Shown here one piece after another: positions 1-7,767 of a stretch of DNA of 64,000 nt. The notes beneath the pieces were generated by a model. The model saw only the letters and a list, made by a program, of their open reading frames with translations, was not told where the DNA came from and searched no databases. How positions within the stretch are numbered: position 1 is the stretch's first letter; the number at the start of each line of letters is the position of its first letter. The translations under genes and the position numbers were made by a program. The DNA is from Demequina sp. B12 (lineage in GTDB: Bacteria; Actinomycetota; Actinomycetes; Actinomycetales; Demequinaceae), in assembly GCF_028823635.1 (NCBI RefSeq), contig NZ_JAPEHU010000003.1, positions 310,001 to 374,000 of the forward strand. Reading direction: 5' to 3'.

Positions 1-288
1 ACAACACGCCGAGTGTCGACCAGCGCGTCAAGGAGCGCGCCAGGGTACGACCACGTCTTAATGGGGCGGATCGACATGCCGCGTGCTTCCTCCGTCCTCA
101 GGGCAGCCTCAAGATTACCGTGACTCAGGCCTGCTACTAGTTCACCATCCTGCCTCACTGGACCCGGTCAGACGCCCCGAAAGCGCACGAAAACTGCGCA
201 TTATGGGGCCGATGCGCACCTCCCTGAAGCACGGACGGCTACGCTGGTAGTCGCAAATCCGGGTGCGACGGCGCGTTCGGCTACGCAG
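1..288. other. unassigned left edge
   Basis: No gene could be supported here. On the plus strand one frame is open from the window edge to a stop near 141, but its translation (ending KITVTQACY) resembles nothing I recognise. It could be the tail of a gene cut by the window edge. A small inverted repeat (GTCGCA at 250-255, TGCGAC at 264-269) lies just before the tRNA gene. Confidence 0.3.
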
Positions 289-361
<73 letters not shown>

Positions 362-401
362 CCGCGGCCGCGCGGGAGCGGCCACCCAGGAAGCCTGCAG
401 G

Positions 402-452
402 GAATCAGTTGACAGTCCAGAATCGTTGACAGGTAAAACGCCCTGAATCGTT
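402..452. repeat. short tandem repeats GAATC(A)GTTGACAG upstream of the old-yellow enzyme gene
   Basis: GAATCAGTTGACAG at 402-415, GAATCGTTGACAG at 420-432 and a partial GAATCGTT at 445-452 are spaced about 18 and 25 bases apart, just upstream of the reductase start at 486. Two copies contain TTGACA, a -35-like hexamer. The first could serve a -10-like TAAAAC at 434-439, although the spacing of 19 is long. They may be operator repeats for a redox or electrophile regulator. That is an inference. Confidence 0.4.
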
Positions 453-485
453 CCGCGCCCTTCGCGCCCGAATGAAAGACCGCAC

Positions 486-1574
486 ATGACCACCTCCGCT
501 TTGTTCAGCCCCCTCACTCTTGGGGACGTGACGTTCCGCAATCGCCTGTGGGTGGCGCCGATGTGCCAGTACTCGTGCGAGGACCGCGACGGTGTTCCCA
601 CGGATTGGCACCTGGTGAACTTGGGCGGGATGGCTCGCGGTGGGGCAGGTTTGGTGATGGCGGAGGCTACGGCGGTCACGCCCGAGGGCCGCATCTCGCC
701 GTGGGATACCGGTATCTGGAACTCCACGCAGGCCGATGCGTGGGCCCGGATTGTGCGCTTCATCCATGGCCAGGGAGCCAAGGCTGGGGTGCAGTTGGCC
801 CATGCCGGACGCAAGGCGTCGACGTACCGGTCGTGGTCCGGGCATGGCGCGGTCCCGCACGACGATGGCGGCTGGACTCCGCAAGCCCCGTCAGCGCTGG
901 CCTTCCGCGGGCTGGCGTACCCGGAGGAGCTCAATCACGCGGGCATTGCTGCGGTGGTGACGTCCTTCCGGGAGGCGGCATTGCGGGCGGTCGCTGCGGG
1001 CTTTGATGTCCTGGAGATTCACGCCGCTCACGGCTACCTGTTGCACGAGTTCCTCTCCCCTTTGTCCAACCAACGCGACGACGAGTACGGCGACTCGCTC
1101 GAGAACCGCGCACGTCTGCTGCTCGACATCGTTCGCGCGATGCGTGAGGTAGCACCATCGCAGGCCATCTTTGTGCGCTTCTCTGCGACCGACTGGATGG
1201 AGCCGGAAGGCTGGACCGTCCAGGACACCGTCATCGTGTCGGAGTGGGTCAAAGATGCGGGTGCGGACCTCATTGACGTGTCGTCTGGGGGCAACGTGCC
1301 GGATGCCAAGATTGCCGTGGGTCCGGGATACCAGGTGGCGTTTGCCACGGAGGTCAAGGAACGTGCACACGTTCCGGTCAGCGCCGTTGGTCTCATCACT
1401 GACCCTCACTTGGCCGAGCACATCGTGGCCGCGGGACAAGCCGATGCTGTGATGGCGGGCCGCGAGTTCATGCGTGATCCGCACTTTGCGTTGCGTGCCG
1501 CGCACGAGTTGGGTGTGGATGTTGACTACTGGCCGTCCCAGTACGACCGGGGCACCTTCGCAGACCGCCCGTAA
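486..1574 (+). CDS. namA: NADH:flavin oxidoreductase, old yellow enzyme family (YqjM/NamA type)
   Basis: This 362-residue FMN-dependent ene-reductase should reduce activated C=C bonds (enones, maleimides, nitro compounds) with NAD(P)H in the cytoplasm. The YqjM class signature PMCQYS puts the flavin-tuning Cys at residue 27 and Tyr at 29. The substrate-binding pair HAAH lies in the stretch leading to HEFLSPLSN, and the AGRKAST and C-terminal AVMAGREFMRDP flavin-phosphate segments are all present. Length matches the family (about 340-370). The ATG at 486 has only a weak GAAAG upstream. It follows tRNA-Arg and stands alone. The physiological substrate cannot be deduced; detoxification of electrophiles is the usual proposal. 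Confidence 0.92.
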   Translation: MTTSALFSPLTLGDVTFRNRLWVAPMCQYSCEDRDGVPTDWHLVNLGGMARGGAGLVMAEATAVTPEGRISPWDTGIWNSTQADAWARIVRFIHGQGAKAGVQLAHAGRKASTYRSWSGHGAVPHDDGGWTPQAPSALAFRGLAYPEELNHAGIAAVVTSFREAALRAVAAGFDVLEIHAAHGYLLHEFLSPLSNQRDDEYGDSLENRARLLLDIVRAMREVAPSQAIFVRFSATDWMEPEGWTVQDTVIVSEWVKDAGADLIDVSSGGNVPDAKIAVGPGYQVAFATEVKERAHVPVSAVGLITDPHLAEHIVAAGQADAVMAGREFMRDPHFALRAAHELGVDVDYWPSQYDRGTFADRP

Positions 1575-1632
1575 CGCCCTTCCCTGCCCTGACAGGTCCG
1601 CGCGGGCCTGGTGCGCGACGAATCGTGCACGG

Positions 1633-1641
1633 TTATCCACA
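1633..1641 (+). other. single DnaA-box-like 9-mer
   Basis: TTATCCACA matches the consensus DnaA box exactly. It stands alone in the 156-bp gap before the lipoprotein gene, without a cluster of further boxes or an AT-rich element, so it is not an origin. It could be a chance match or a DnaA titration or regulatory site. Confidence 0.25.
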
Positions 1642-1730
1642 GAGTTTGCGCAGAATGCGGCATGAGGGGAACCGGTACGGCATCCTGGCCGTTGCACTCA
1701 CACTGCACCGTTGTGACCAAAGGAGTTTTC

Positions 1731-2201
1731 ATGCGTCAGGCCGCCATCTCTGCAGCGATTCTTGGCTCAGTTGCCCTGTCCGGGTGTTCTGGCGACGGAT
1801 TTGGGGATGCAGTGGGAGAACTGGCACAAGACGCGGCGGAACAGGCCATCAACGAGGCCACCGGCGGTGAAGCCTCGATCAACCTGGGTGACGGCGCGTC
1901 GCTGCCTGCCAGCTGGCCGGAGGGTGTGCCCGCACCAGAGTTTGAGTTGCAGGCGGCTGCGGCCACGGGATCGGGCTGGACGGCAGCCGCCACAGCGCCG
2001 TCGCTCTCGGTTGATGACTACGTTGCTCAACTTGAAGACGCCGGGTTCACAACTGGCAGTGACGTCTCCGTTCAGGACGCCGCACGGTCAGAGAACCTCA
2101 CCGACGGCAACTATTCGGTGACTGCATCCTGGGCTAAAGAGCCCGGTGGCGACTCTGGTCTCCTCACCGTGGTGGTGACGGAAGCGGGCGGCACGCAGTA
2201 G
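1731..2201 (+). CDS. small secreted lipoprotein of unknown function
   Basis: I chose the ATG at 1731 because AAAGGAG lies 6 bases upstream and the protein then begins with a textbook lipoprotein signal: MRQ, a hydrophobic stretch, and lipobox LSGC with Cys19. The mature part is about 138 residues, acidic and rich in Ala, Gly and Ser. It contains a conserved-looking WPEGVPAPEFEL segment near residues 63-75, often seen in small actinobacterial lipoproteins. There are no catalytic motifs. A longer reading from a GTG at 1611 adds 40 residues without a signal peptide and is unlikely. The role is unknown; it is probably anchored to the outer face of the membrane. Confidence 0.8.
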   Translation: MRQAAISAAILGSVALSGCSGDGFGDAVGELAQDAAEQAINEATGGEASINLGDGASLPASWPEGVPAPEFELQAAAATGSGWTAAATAPSLSVDDYVAQLEDAGFTTGSDVSVQDAARSENLTDGNYSVTASWAKEPGGDSGLLTVVVTEAGGTQ

Positions 2202-2227
2202 CGCCGCGCCTCTATTGGACAACCGAC

Positions 2228-2269
2228 AAGGGCCGATGCTGCACTCACGTGAGTGCAGCATCGGCCCTT
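2228..2269. terminator. perfect 42-bp palindrome, bidirectional terminator between convergent genes
   Basis: Bases 2228-2248 and 2249-2269 are exact reverse complements (21-bp arms, no spacer) and include GGGCCGATGC and its complement. It lies between the lipoprotein stop (2201) and the permease stop (2288), the expected place for a shared terminator. No long T run follows on either strand. Confidence 0.75.
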
Positions 2270-2287
2270 CGCTTGGGGGCAGGTGAC

Positions 2288-3049
2288 TCAGCCCTTGCTC
2301 GTCGCGCGTCGCAGCAGGAGGTAGCCCACAATCGCGCTGACTGCGGTGACGGGCAAGGTCCAGGCCGCAATGGCGGTGGCAGATGTCGTGGAGAAGAACT
2401 CTCCGATCTGCGCCCACGCATCCAACTGACCCACGACCCACAGGCCGCCCACGATGAGCGCGGCGAGCGCGATGAAGAAGACGTAGAGTCCGTTGGCTCG
2501 CCACCGCACCCACACCGCGGACACGGCCGCGCCAACAAAGAAGAACAACAGCATCGCGGCGAAGAAGAGGAACCACACCACGTTGAGGCTTTCTTCGAGG
2601 GCACCAAAGGGCTGGAAGAACGCCCCGCCGATGCCCCAGCCGTCGGTGGCGCGTTCGAGCCATGCCAAGGCCGTGAGTCCGGTCGAGTACAGCACGGTCA
2701 ACAGCACAAAGTACAAAGCGGAGCCCCAGAAGAAGTCGCGCCGCGTGACTGCGAATCCGAGCGCGAAGGGGAACGTCAGGCTCATGGCCTGGACGCCCAC
2801 GACCATCATGAAGACCACGATCCACAGGATGCCGCCGTTGTATTGGAAGGCGTCCGCGTCAAGGTTCTCGACCCCGCCTGCGGCCTGGGCCACGATGTTC
2901 CACACGGCCAGGTTGAGACCAAAGATGACGAAGGTAATGAGCCAGGGCGCCACCAGCGTGGGGAACGGGTTCGCGACGTGAAGGCGCACCACGTTGAGTA
3001 GTCTCTGGGGCGTGGTCGCGTTGGGCGACCGGGTGGCGATGGCGTTCAC
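2288..3049 (-). CDS. ABC transporter permease of the YtrA-linked transporter
   Basis: A 253-residue integral membrane protein with about six hydrophobic spans (for example residues 33-55, 72-98, 104-130, 153-178, 183-203 and 228-247). Its ATG overlaps the stop of the ATPase gene (ATGA at 3046-3049), so the two are translationally coupled. It is the membrane partner of the upstream ATPase, and the trio regulator-ATPase-permease matches the YtrAB type of exporter-like ABC systems. Those systems are commonly induced by cell-envelope stress or peptide antibiotics. The substrate is unknown. Confidence 0.8.
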   Translation of the reverse strand: MNAIATRSPNATTPQRLLNVVRLHVANPFPTLVAPWLITFVIFGLNLAVWNIVAQAAGGVENLDADAFQYNGGILWIVVFMMVVGVQAMSLTFPFALGFAVTRRDFFWGSALYFVLLTVLYSTGLTALAWLERATDGWGIGGAFFQPFGALEESLNVVWFLFFAAMLLFFFVGAAVSAVWVRWRANGLYVFFIALAALIVGGLWVVGQLDAWAQIGEFFSTTSATAIAAWTLPVTAVSAIVGYLLLRRATSKG

Positions 3050-3933
3050 GCGCTGACCTCCTCGGTTACGGCGCCGCCCGTGCGGCGCACAATCAGTTCC
3101 TGGAGCGAGACAGGGGTAGTTTCCAGACCGGCCGATGCTGCCTCTCGTTTGTCTTGCTCGCTCAGTCCCGTCAGGGTGACGGAAGCGATCGCCCCAATCG
3201 CGGTGCGGTCCAAGACCTCGCGGCCAGCGGCAAAGCGTTCCACATCCGAGGCTTTGCCGACGAGCGTGGTGGCGGTGGCGCGCAGGGAGTCCGCGTCTGC
3301 ATCGATGACGAGCTCACCTTTGTCGATGACGAGGACGCGTTGGAGGAGCGGTGCCGCCTCATCGATGAGGTGCGTGGACAGCACGAAGGTCCGGGGGTGT
3401 TCCAGGTAGTCCTCGAGCAACAGGTCGTAGAAATGCTTGCGAGCGACGGCGTCAAGCCCTGCGTAGGGCTCGTCGAGGAACGTCAGTTCCGCACGGGAAG
3501 CGAGGGCAACGATCACTCCGACCGCACTACGTTGGCCGCGAGACATCTTCTTCATTTTGCGGTCCAGAGGCGCTTGGAACGTGTCGACGAGGCGCTGCGC
3601 CAATGCGTCGTTCCAGTGGGGGTAGAACCAGCGCGCTGCGCGCAACACATGCTTACCCCTGAAGTCGTCGGGGTACACCTGTGATTCCTTGATGAAGCAG
3701 GTGCGGCCCAGGACCGCTGCGTTCTCGACGGGGCTTTCCCCAAAGATCCGCACATGGCCTTCCGTGGCGAAATCTTGGCCCGTCATGACGTGCATGAGGG
3801 TGGTCTTTCCGGCGCCGTTGCGGCCCAGGAGGCCGTGAATCGCACCCTCGTCGAGGGTGAAGGTGACGTCATTGACGGCTGTCACCTTGCCGAATCTTTT
3901 GGTGAGACCTTGTGCCTCCACAATGGCGGTCAT
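3046..3933 (-). CDS. ABC transporter ATP-binding protein (YtrB-like)
   Basis: The 295-residue ATPase has Walker A GRNGAGKTT near residue 37, a degenerate signature MSRGQRSAVG near 130, Walker B LTFLDEP near 151 and the switch His in STHLIDEA near 187. The C-terminal third, after the nucleotide-binding domain, is a family-specific extension. It starts 4 bases inside the GntR gene (ATGA at 3930-3933) and overlaps the permease gene, so all three are one operon read leftward from about 4310. It should power the permease at 2288-3049. Confidence 0.88.
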   Translation of the reverse strand: MTAIVEAQGLTKRFGKVTAVNDVTFTLDEGAIHGLLGRNGAGKTTLMHVMTGQDFATEGHVRIFGESPVENAAVLGRTCFIKESQVYPDDFRGKHVLRAARWFYPHWNDALAQRLVDTFQAPLDRKMKKMSRGQRSAVGVIVALASRAELTFLDEPYAGLDAVARKHFYDLLLEDYLEHPRTFVLSTHLIDEAAPLLQRVLVIDKGELVIDADADSLRATATTLVGKASDVERFAAGREVLDRTAIGAIASVTLTGLSEQDKREAASAGLETTPVSLQELIVRRTGGAVTEEVSA

Positions 3934-4310
3934 CGGTTCATCTCCTTGGTAATCATGTCGTGAAGTTGGGCTGAGGTGAGGCCCAACTCTTGGGCCCGGT
4001 GTGCAAGTGGACGAATGTGTGCGTCACGGAACTCAGCGCGACGGCTTTCCCGCAGGCGTTCGCGTGACCCTTCCGCGACGAACATGCCGATGCCGCGGCG
4101 CTTGTAGAGAGTTCCGGCGTCGACGAGCATGGTCACTCCTTTGAGGGCGGTGGCGGGATTGATGCGGTGGAATGCGGCCAGCGCGTTGATCGAGGGGATC
4201 TGCTCTTCCTCGAGCAACGTGCCGTCCAGGATCTGGCTCTCCAGGCTCTCTGCGATCTGGAGAAAGATGGGCCGTCCGTCGTCCACTGGTCGCCACCTCC
4301 TGAGGTTCAT
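3930..4310 (-). CDS. GntR-family regulator, YtrA subfamily
   Basis: At 126 residues it has the typical YtrA size: an N-terminal GntR winged helix (PIFLQIAESLESQIL, then INPATALKGVTMLVDAG) followed by a short dimerisation tail of about 45 residues rather than a large effector domain. It heads the operon with the ABC ATPase and permease. A strong inverted repeat abuts the start codon. No Shine-Dalgarno sequence precedes the ATG, so translation is probably leaderless or nearly so. It most likely represses its own operon until an envelope-active compound appears; this is inferred from the family. Confidence 0.88.
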   Translation of the reverse strand: MNLRRWRPVDDGRPIFLQIAESLESQILDGTLLEEEQIPSINALAAFHRINPATALKGVTMLVDAGTLYKRRGIGMFVAEGSRERLRESRRAEFRDAHIRPLAHRAQELGLTSAQLHDMITKEMNR

Positions 4311-4337
4311 TGGTTAGTTACTTGTGCAACTAACCAA
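4310..4337. promoter_or_regulatory. operator-like inverted repeat at the YtrA-type gene start
   Basis: TTGGTTAGTT (4310-4319) and AACTAACCAA (4328-4337) are exact 10-bp arms with an 8-bp spacer. The left arm touches the start codon, whose complement is at 4308-4310. A bound dimer would block transcription start directly. This is the expected autoregulatory site of the GntR protein. Confidence 0.7.
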
Positions 4338-4452
4338 CCATGTGCCAGACGCCATGTCAAGGCCGCACGCTCCCCCACGCCCTCACACCCCACATCGGCC
4401 CACCGCCACGCACCGGCTCCGCCCGACCGCCAAGCGTCACCCCAAGAGGTCG

Positions 4453-4458
4453 TAAAGT
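4453..4458 (+). promoter_or_regulatory. -10 box TAAAGT of a leaderless orn transcript
   Basis: TAAAGT lies exactly six bases before the ATG at 4465, the spacing typical of actinobacterial leaderless promoters. No clear -35 element was seen. Confidence 0.5.
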
Positions 4459-4464
4459 GGAGCC

Positions 4465-5088
4465 ATGTCTGAGACGCCCCTTGTATGGATTGACTGCGAA
4501 ATGACCGGCCTCGACGCCACTCGCGACGCACTCGTTGAAGTCGCCTGCCTGGTGACCGACGCGGAACTCAACGTGCTGGGAGACGGCGTCCAGGTGGTCA
4601 TCAAACCGTCAGACGAAGCACTGGCCGGCATGAACGACTTTGTCACCAAGATGCACACGGACTCCGGCCTGCTGCCAGAACTCGCATCAGGCACCACCAT
4701 GGAAGACGCCCAAGCCCAGGTGCTCGCGTACGTGAAGAAGCACGTGCCCTACAGCGGCAAAGCCCCCCTCGCAGGCAACACCGTGGGCATGGACCGCATC
4801 TTCTTGGACCGCGACATGCCAGACCTCATGTCCCACCTGCACTACCGCGTCGTCGACGTGAGCTCCCTGAAGGAACTCGTCCGCCGCTGGTACCCACGAG
4901 TGTTCTTCAACGCCCCACCCAAGACCGGTGGACACCGCGCACTCGGCGACATCCAAGACTCCATCACGGAACTGCGGTACTACCGCGAAACCGTCCTTGT
5001 CGACCTCCCCGGACCAGACTCCGACGAGGCCAAAGCAGCCGCAGAGAAGGTCGGAGCGGTCCATGAAGGTGGAGATCTCAACGCCTAA
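4465..5088 (+). CDS. orn: oligoribonuclease
   Basis: This 207-residue DEDDh 3'-5' exoribonuclease degrades 2-5 nt RNA fragments and pGpG. The first acidic motif WIDCEMTGLD (Asp10, Glu12), the second around GNTVGMDRIFLD, and the C-terminal HRALGDIQDSI with its catalytic His and Asp are all present. The C-terminal extension is short. The ATG is fixed by the family N-terminus and by the -10 box six bases upstream. It stands alone between the divergent GntR gene and tRNA-His, as an essential housekeeping gene often does. Confidence 0.97.
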   Translation: MSETPLVWIDCEMTGLDATRDALVEVACLVTDAELNVLGDGVQVVIKPSDEALAGMNDFVTKMHTDSGLLPELASGTTMEDAQAQVLAYVKKHVPYSGKAPLAGNTVGMDRIFLDRDMPDLMSHLHYRVVDVSSLKELVRRWYPRVFFNAPPKTGGHRALGDIQDSITELRYYRETVLVDLPGPDSDEAKAAAEKVGAVHEGGDLNA

Positions 5089-5169
5089 ATCAGCCTGAGA
5101 CGGGCGGGTGGTTTCACCCACGCCCTCAAGCAAGGTATGATTTTCGCTGGCCCTGGTTGCAGGGCCGAT

Positions 5170-5243
5170 GGTGGCTATAGCTCAGGTGGTAGAGCATCGC
5201 GTTGTGGTCGCGAGGGTCGCGGGTTCAAGTCCCGTTAGCCACC
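5170..5243 (+). tRNA. tRNA-His (GTG)
   Basis: Acceptor arms GTGGCTA (5171-5177) and TAGCCAC (5236-5242), the histidine-specific extra G at position -1 (5170) opposite discriminator C at 5243, and anticodon loop TTGTGGT containing GTG. The CCA end is not encoded. Confidence 0.95.
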
Positions 5244-5250
5244 CGCCTAC

Positions 5251-5282
5251 ACGAAGGCCCCGGGACACCCCGGGGCCTTCGT
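5251..5282 (+). terminator. terminator of tRNA-His
   Basis: Exact 14-bp arms ACGAAGGCCCCGGG (5251-5264) and its complement (5269-5282) around loop ACAC, followed by CGTTTC. It begins eight bases after the tRNA. Confidence 0.85.
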
Positions 5283-5415
5283 CGTTTCTCAGGTGGGTTT
5301 CAACTCGCCCTAGTTCAGGCGCACGCGGGTACCCTTATGCAGTTGGCTCCCGGGAGTGACCCGAGAGCCTGTGAATGTCAGCACCCGACGGCTCACGCCA
5401 TAACGGAGGACCCGA

Positions 5416-6291
5416 ATGCTCGCAGCGCTCACCGGAGCCGGACTTTCAGCAGCGGCCGGACTGAACGCCTTCATTCCCCTGCTCATCGTGGGACTCTTTG
5501 CGCGCTTCACCGACTTCATCGTGCTGCCCGAGCACCTGCTGTGGCTCGAGTCATGGCCCGTCATCATCGTGTCGCTCGCGCTGCTCTCACTCGAGTTGAT
5601 CCTGGACAAAATCCCCGGTGTGGACCACATCAACGACCTGCTCCAGACCCTGGTGCGCCCCGTCGTTGGCGGTGTGATCTTCGCAGCGACGGCAGCCGCA
5701 CAGGTCGTGGACCAGTCGAACTTCTGGCAGGAAAACCCCTTGGTCGCCGGCATCGTCGGCGCGCTCGTGTCCTTGGCCGTGCACCTCGGCAAGGCGAGTT
5801 CGCGGCCCGCGGTCAACGCCACCACCGGCGGCACGGGCGCCCCGCTCGCCTCATTCGCAGAGGACGCCATTGCCGTTGTGCTGTCCCTGGTCGCGATCTT
5901 TGTGCCCATCCTGGTCGTGGTGGTGTTCATCTTCATGGGCATCACCGTCTACCGAATCGTCACCACCGGACGCCGCCGTCGTCGCCACCGCGAAATGCTG
6001 CAGGCACAAGAACGCCTCGAACGCGAGGCCGAAGAAGCCGAAGGCGGCATGGTCGCCTGGTGGCGCTCCAAGTGGCGCGAGCCCAGCCTGTTGGGCAAGA
6101 GCCGCTCCGATAGCGTCTCGCCTCGTCACGCCCGCCGTACGTCACGGGGTTCCGCCGCATCGGGCTCCGCTTCGTCGCGGTCGGCCGCGAGCGCCGCAAC
6201 GCCCGGATCCATCCCGCGCCCCCGCAGCATCCCCAGCACCCCGAGTGCACCAAGCACGCACACTCCGCCCTCGGCACCCTCAGCCCGTTAG
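5416..6291 (+). CDS. DUF4126 domain-containing membrane protein
   Basis: The first about 185 residues carry the DUF4126 pattern: LTGAGLSAAAGLNAFIPLLIVGLFARF at the start, then about five hydrophobic spans, with DKIPGVDHINDLLQTLVRPVVG in the first cytoplasmic loop. From about residue 186 an Arg-rich turn leads into a charged helix and a roughly 70-residue Ser/Ala/Pro/Arg-rich disordered tail that is poorly conserved in such proteins. GGAGG sits 7 bases before the ATG at 5416. DUF4126 has no assigned function. The gene is flanked by tRNA-His and the divergent-strand osmolyte ATPase and is probably monocistronic. Confidence 0.82.
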   Translation: MLAALTGAGLSAAAGLNAFIPLLIVGLFARFTDFIVLPEHLLWLESWPVIIVSLALLSLELILDKIPGVDHINDLLQTLVRPVVGGVIFAATAAAQVVDQSNFWQENPLVAGIVGALVSLAVHLGKASSRPAVNATTGGTGAPLASFAEDAIAVVLSLVAIFVPILVVVVFIFMGITVYRIVTTGRRRRRHREMLQAQERLEREAEEAEGGMVAWWRSKWREPSLLGKSRSDSVSPRHARRTSRGSAASGSASSRSAASAATPGSIPRPRSIPSTPSAPSTHTPPSAPSAR

Positions 6292-6303
6292 GGCATTGGC
6301 TGC

Positions 6304-7044
6304 CTAGGCGAAATCAGCCAGGAAGTCCGCGACGAAGTCGTTGGCTGGCGCTTGGGTGACCTCCTCTGGGGTCCCCCACTGCTCAAGCACACCGCCGGTG
6401 GACAACACGGCAATGCGGTCCGCCATGAGCACCGCTTCACGCATGTCATGCGTCACCATCACCACGGTGAGGCCCAGGTCGCGTTGAAGCGTCATGAACT
6501 CCTGTTGCAAACGCCGCCGCCCCTGCGGATCCACGGCCCCAAAGGGCTCATCCATCAACATCACTGGCGGCTTCACCGCCAGAGCACGCGCCACGCCGAT
6601 GCGCTGACGCTGGCCGCCAGACAACTCGTGCGGGTAGCGGCTTCCGTGGACGTCAGGGTCCAGGCCCACGAGCGTCAGTAGCTCCTCTACGCGGTCCCGG
6701 ATCTGCGCCTGCGGCCACTTCATCAGCGACGGCACCGTCGCGACATTCGCGGCGACGGTCTTGTGGGGAAGCAAACCCACGTGTTGGATCACGTATCCGA
6801 TAGACCTGCGCAACTCAACGGCCGGCACCTCCATGATGTCCTGGCCGTCCACCGTGATCACGCCCCCAGAGGGCTCCACCAGACGGTTCACCATGCGCAA
6901 GGTGGTGGACTTGCCACAACCGGACGGACCCACCAAACACAGGATCTCCCCCGGCACCGCGTCCAGGGTCAGATCGGCTACCGCGACAGTCCCGTCGGGG
7001 TACTCCTTGCGGACATGAGAGAACGTGATGCCGCCGTGATCCAT
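6304..7044 (-). CDS. osmolyte (glycine betaine/choline-type) ABC transporter ATPase, OpuCA/ProV-like
   Basis: 246 residues if started at the ATG at 7044, where the protein begins MDHGGITFSHVRKEYPDG. Walker A is GPSGCGKST, the signature is LSGGQRQRIGVARAL, Walker B is PPVMLMDEP and the switch is VMVTHDM. LRRSIGYVIQHVGLLPHKTV is characteristic of quaternary-amine uptake ATPases. It lacks the C-terminal CBS pair of OpuCA/ProV, so osmotic gating may differ. It is divergent from the two permease genes (60-bp gap) and is probably co-regulated with them. The start is supported by TACCGT six bases upstream. Substrate class is inferred from family and neighbours. Confidence 0.9.
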   Translation of the reverse strand: MDHGGITFSHVRKEYPDGTVAVADLTLDAVPGEILCLVGPSGCGKSTTLRMVNRLVEPSGGVITVDGQDIMEVPAVELRRSIGYVIQHVGLLPHKTVAANVATVPSLMKWPQAQIRDRVEELLTLVGLDPDVHGSRYPHELSGGQRQRIGVARALAVKPPVMLMDEPFGAVDPQGRRRLQQEFMTLQRDLGLTVVMVTHDMREAVLMADRIAVLSTGGVLEQWGTPEEVTQAPANDFVADFLADFA

Positions 7045-7050
7045 CTGGCC

Positions 7051-7056
7051 ACGGTA
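7051..7056 (-). promoter_or_regulatory. -10 box TACCGT, leaderless start of the OpuCA-like gene
   Basis: On the minus strand TACCGT is followed by six bases and the ATG at 7044. It faces the plus-strand -10 box at 7093-7098, so a compact divergent promoter region controls both halves of the transporter. Confidence 0.5.
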
Positions 7057-7092
7057 GCGCGCCGCGGCTCGCCTTGGACAGCCGCCGCACGG

Positions 7093-7098
7093 TAGCGT
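7093..7098 (+). promoter_or_regulatory. -10 box TAGCGT, leaderless start of the first OpuC-type permease
   Basis: TAGCGT is followed by CAAGGG and then ATG at 7105, a six-base gap. Confidence 0.5.
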
Positions 7099-7104
7099 CA
7101 AGGG

Positions 7105-7767
7105 ATGGACTCCGTGCCCAACCCGTGGTTTTCGTGGGATTACGTCTCCCGCAACTGGGACGAAGTCTCGGAACAGCTCCTCATCCACACCACGCTGACG
7201 CTGCAAGCCGTCCTCATCGCCACGGCCATCGCTCTTCCCTTGGCGGTCGTCGCACGCCGGGTGCGCTGGCTGACAGGACCCATCCTGGGGCTCACCGGAG
7301 TGCTGTACACGATCCCCTCGTTTGCGATGTTTGCTCTGCTCGCGCCGTTCACCGGCATCGGACGCACCACCGTGTTGATCGGACTCGTGGCCTACGCGCT
7401 ACTAGTCCTTGTCCGCAACATCGTCGTTGGCCTGCAGGGCGTTGACCGCGATGTCGTGGACGCTGCGCGCGGCCAGGGCTACACCCCCGCACGGATGCTG
7501 TTTCAGGTGGAGTTGCCGTTGGCGTTGCCGTCCATCGTTGCGGGCCTGCGCATTGCGACCGTCACCACCGTCGCGCTCGTCACTGTGGGTGTCGTGGTGG
7601 GATACGGCGGCTTGGGGCAGCTGATGTTCCGGGGACTCCAGTCCGACTACCGGGCACAGATCATGACCGCGACCCTCCTGTGTTTAGCGCTCGCACTGGT
7701 CTTCGACGTGTTGCTGATGCTCGCGGGCCGAGCACTCACCCCGTGGACGCGCAGGAGGGCCGCATGA
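7105..7767 (+). CDS. osmolyte ABC transporter permease (OpuCB-like)
   Basis: A 220-residue BPD-type permease with about five to six membrane spans. The EAA loop reads DVVDAARGQGYTPARMLFQVELPLALPSIVAGLR near residues 114-148, which docks the ATPase. It is the first gene of the permease-permease-binding protein operon, and its stop overlaps the start of the next permease (ATGA at 7764-7767). Short permeases without an attached binding domain fit the OpuC architecture, in which the binding protein is a separate lipoprotein. Confidence 0.9.
   Translation: MDSVPNPWFSWDYVSRNWDEVSEQLLIHTTLTLQAVLIATAIALPLAVVARRVRWLTGPILGLTGVLYTIPSFAMFALLAPFTGIGRTTVLIGLVAYALLVLVRNIVVGLQGVDRDVVDAARGQGYTPARMLFQVELPLALPSIVAGLRIATVTTVALVTVGVVVGYGGLGQLMFRGLQSDYRAQIMTATLLCLALALVFDVLLMLAGRALTPWTRRRAA

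Noticed and set aside
1633-1641. Consensus DnaA box as a sign of a replication origin
   Set aside because: It is a single copy with no second box nearby, no AT-rich unwinding region and no dnaA/dnaN neighbours.
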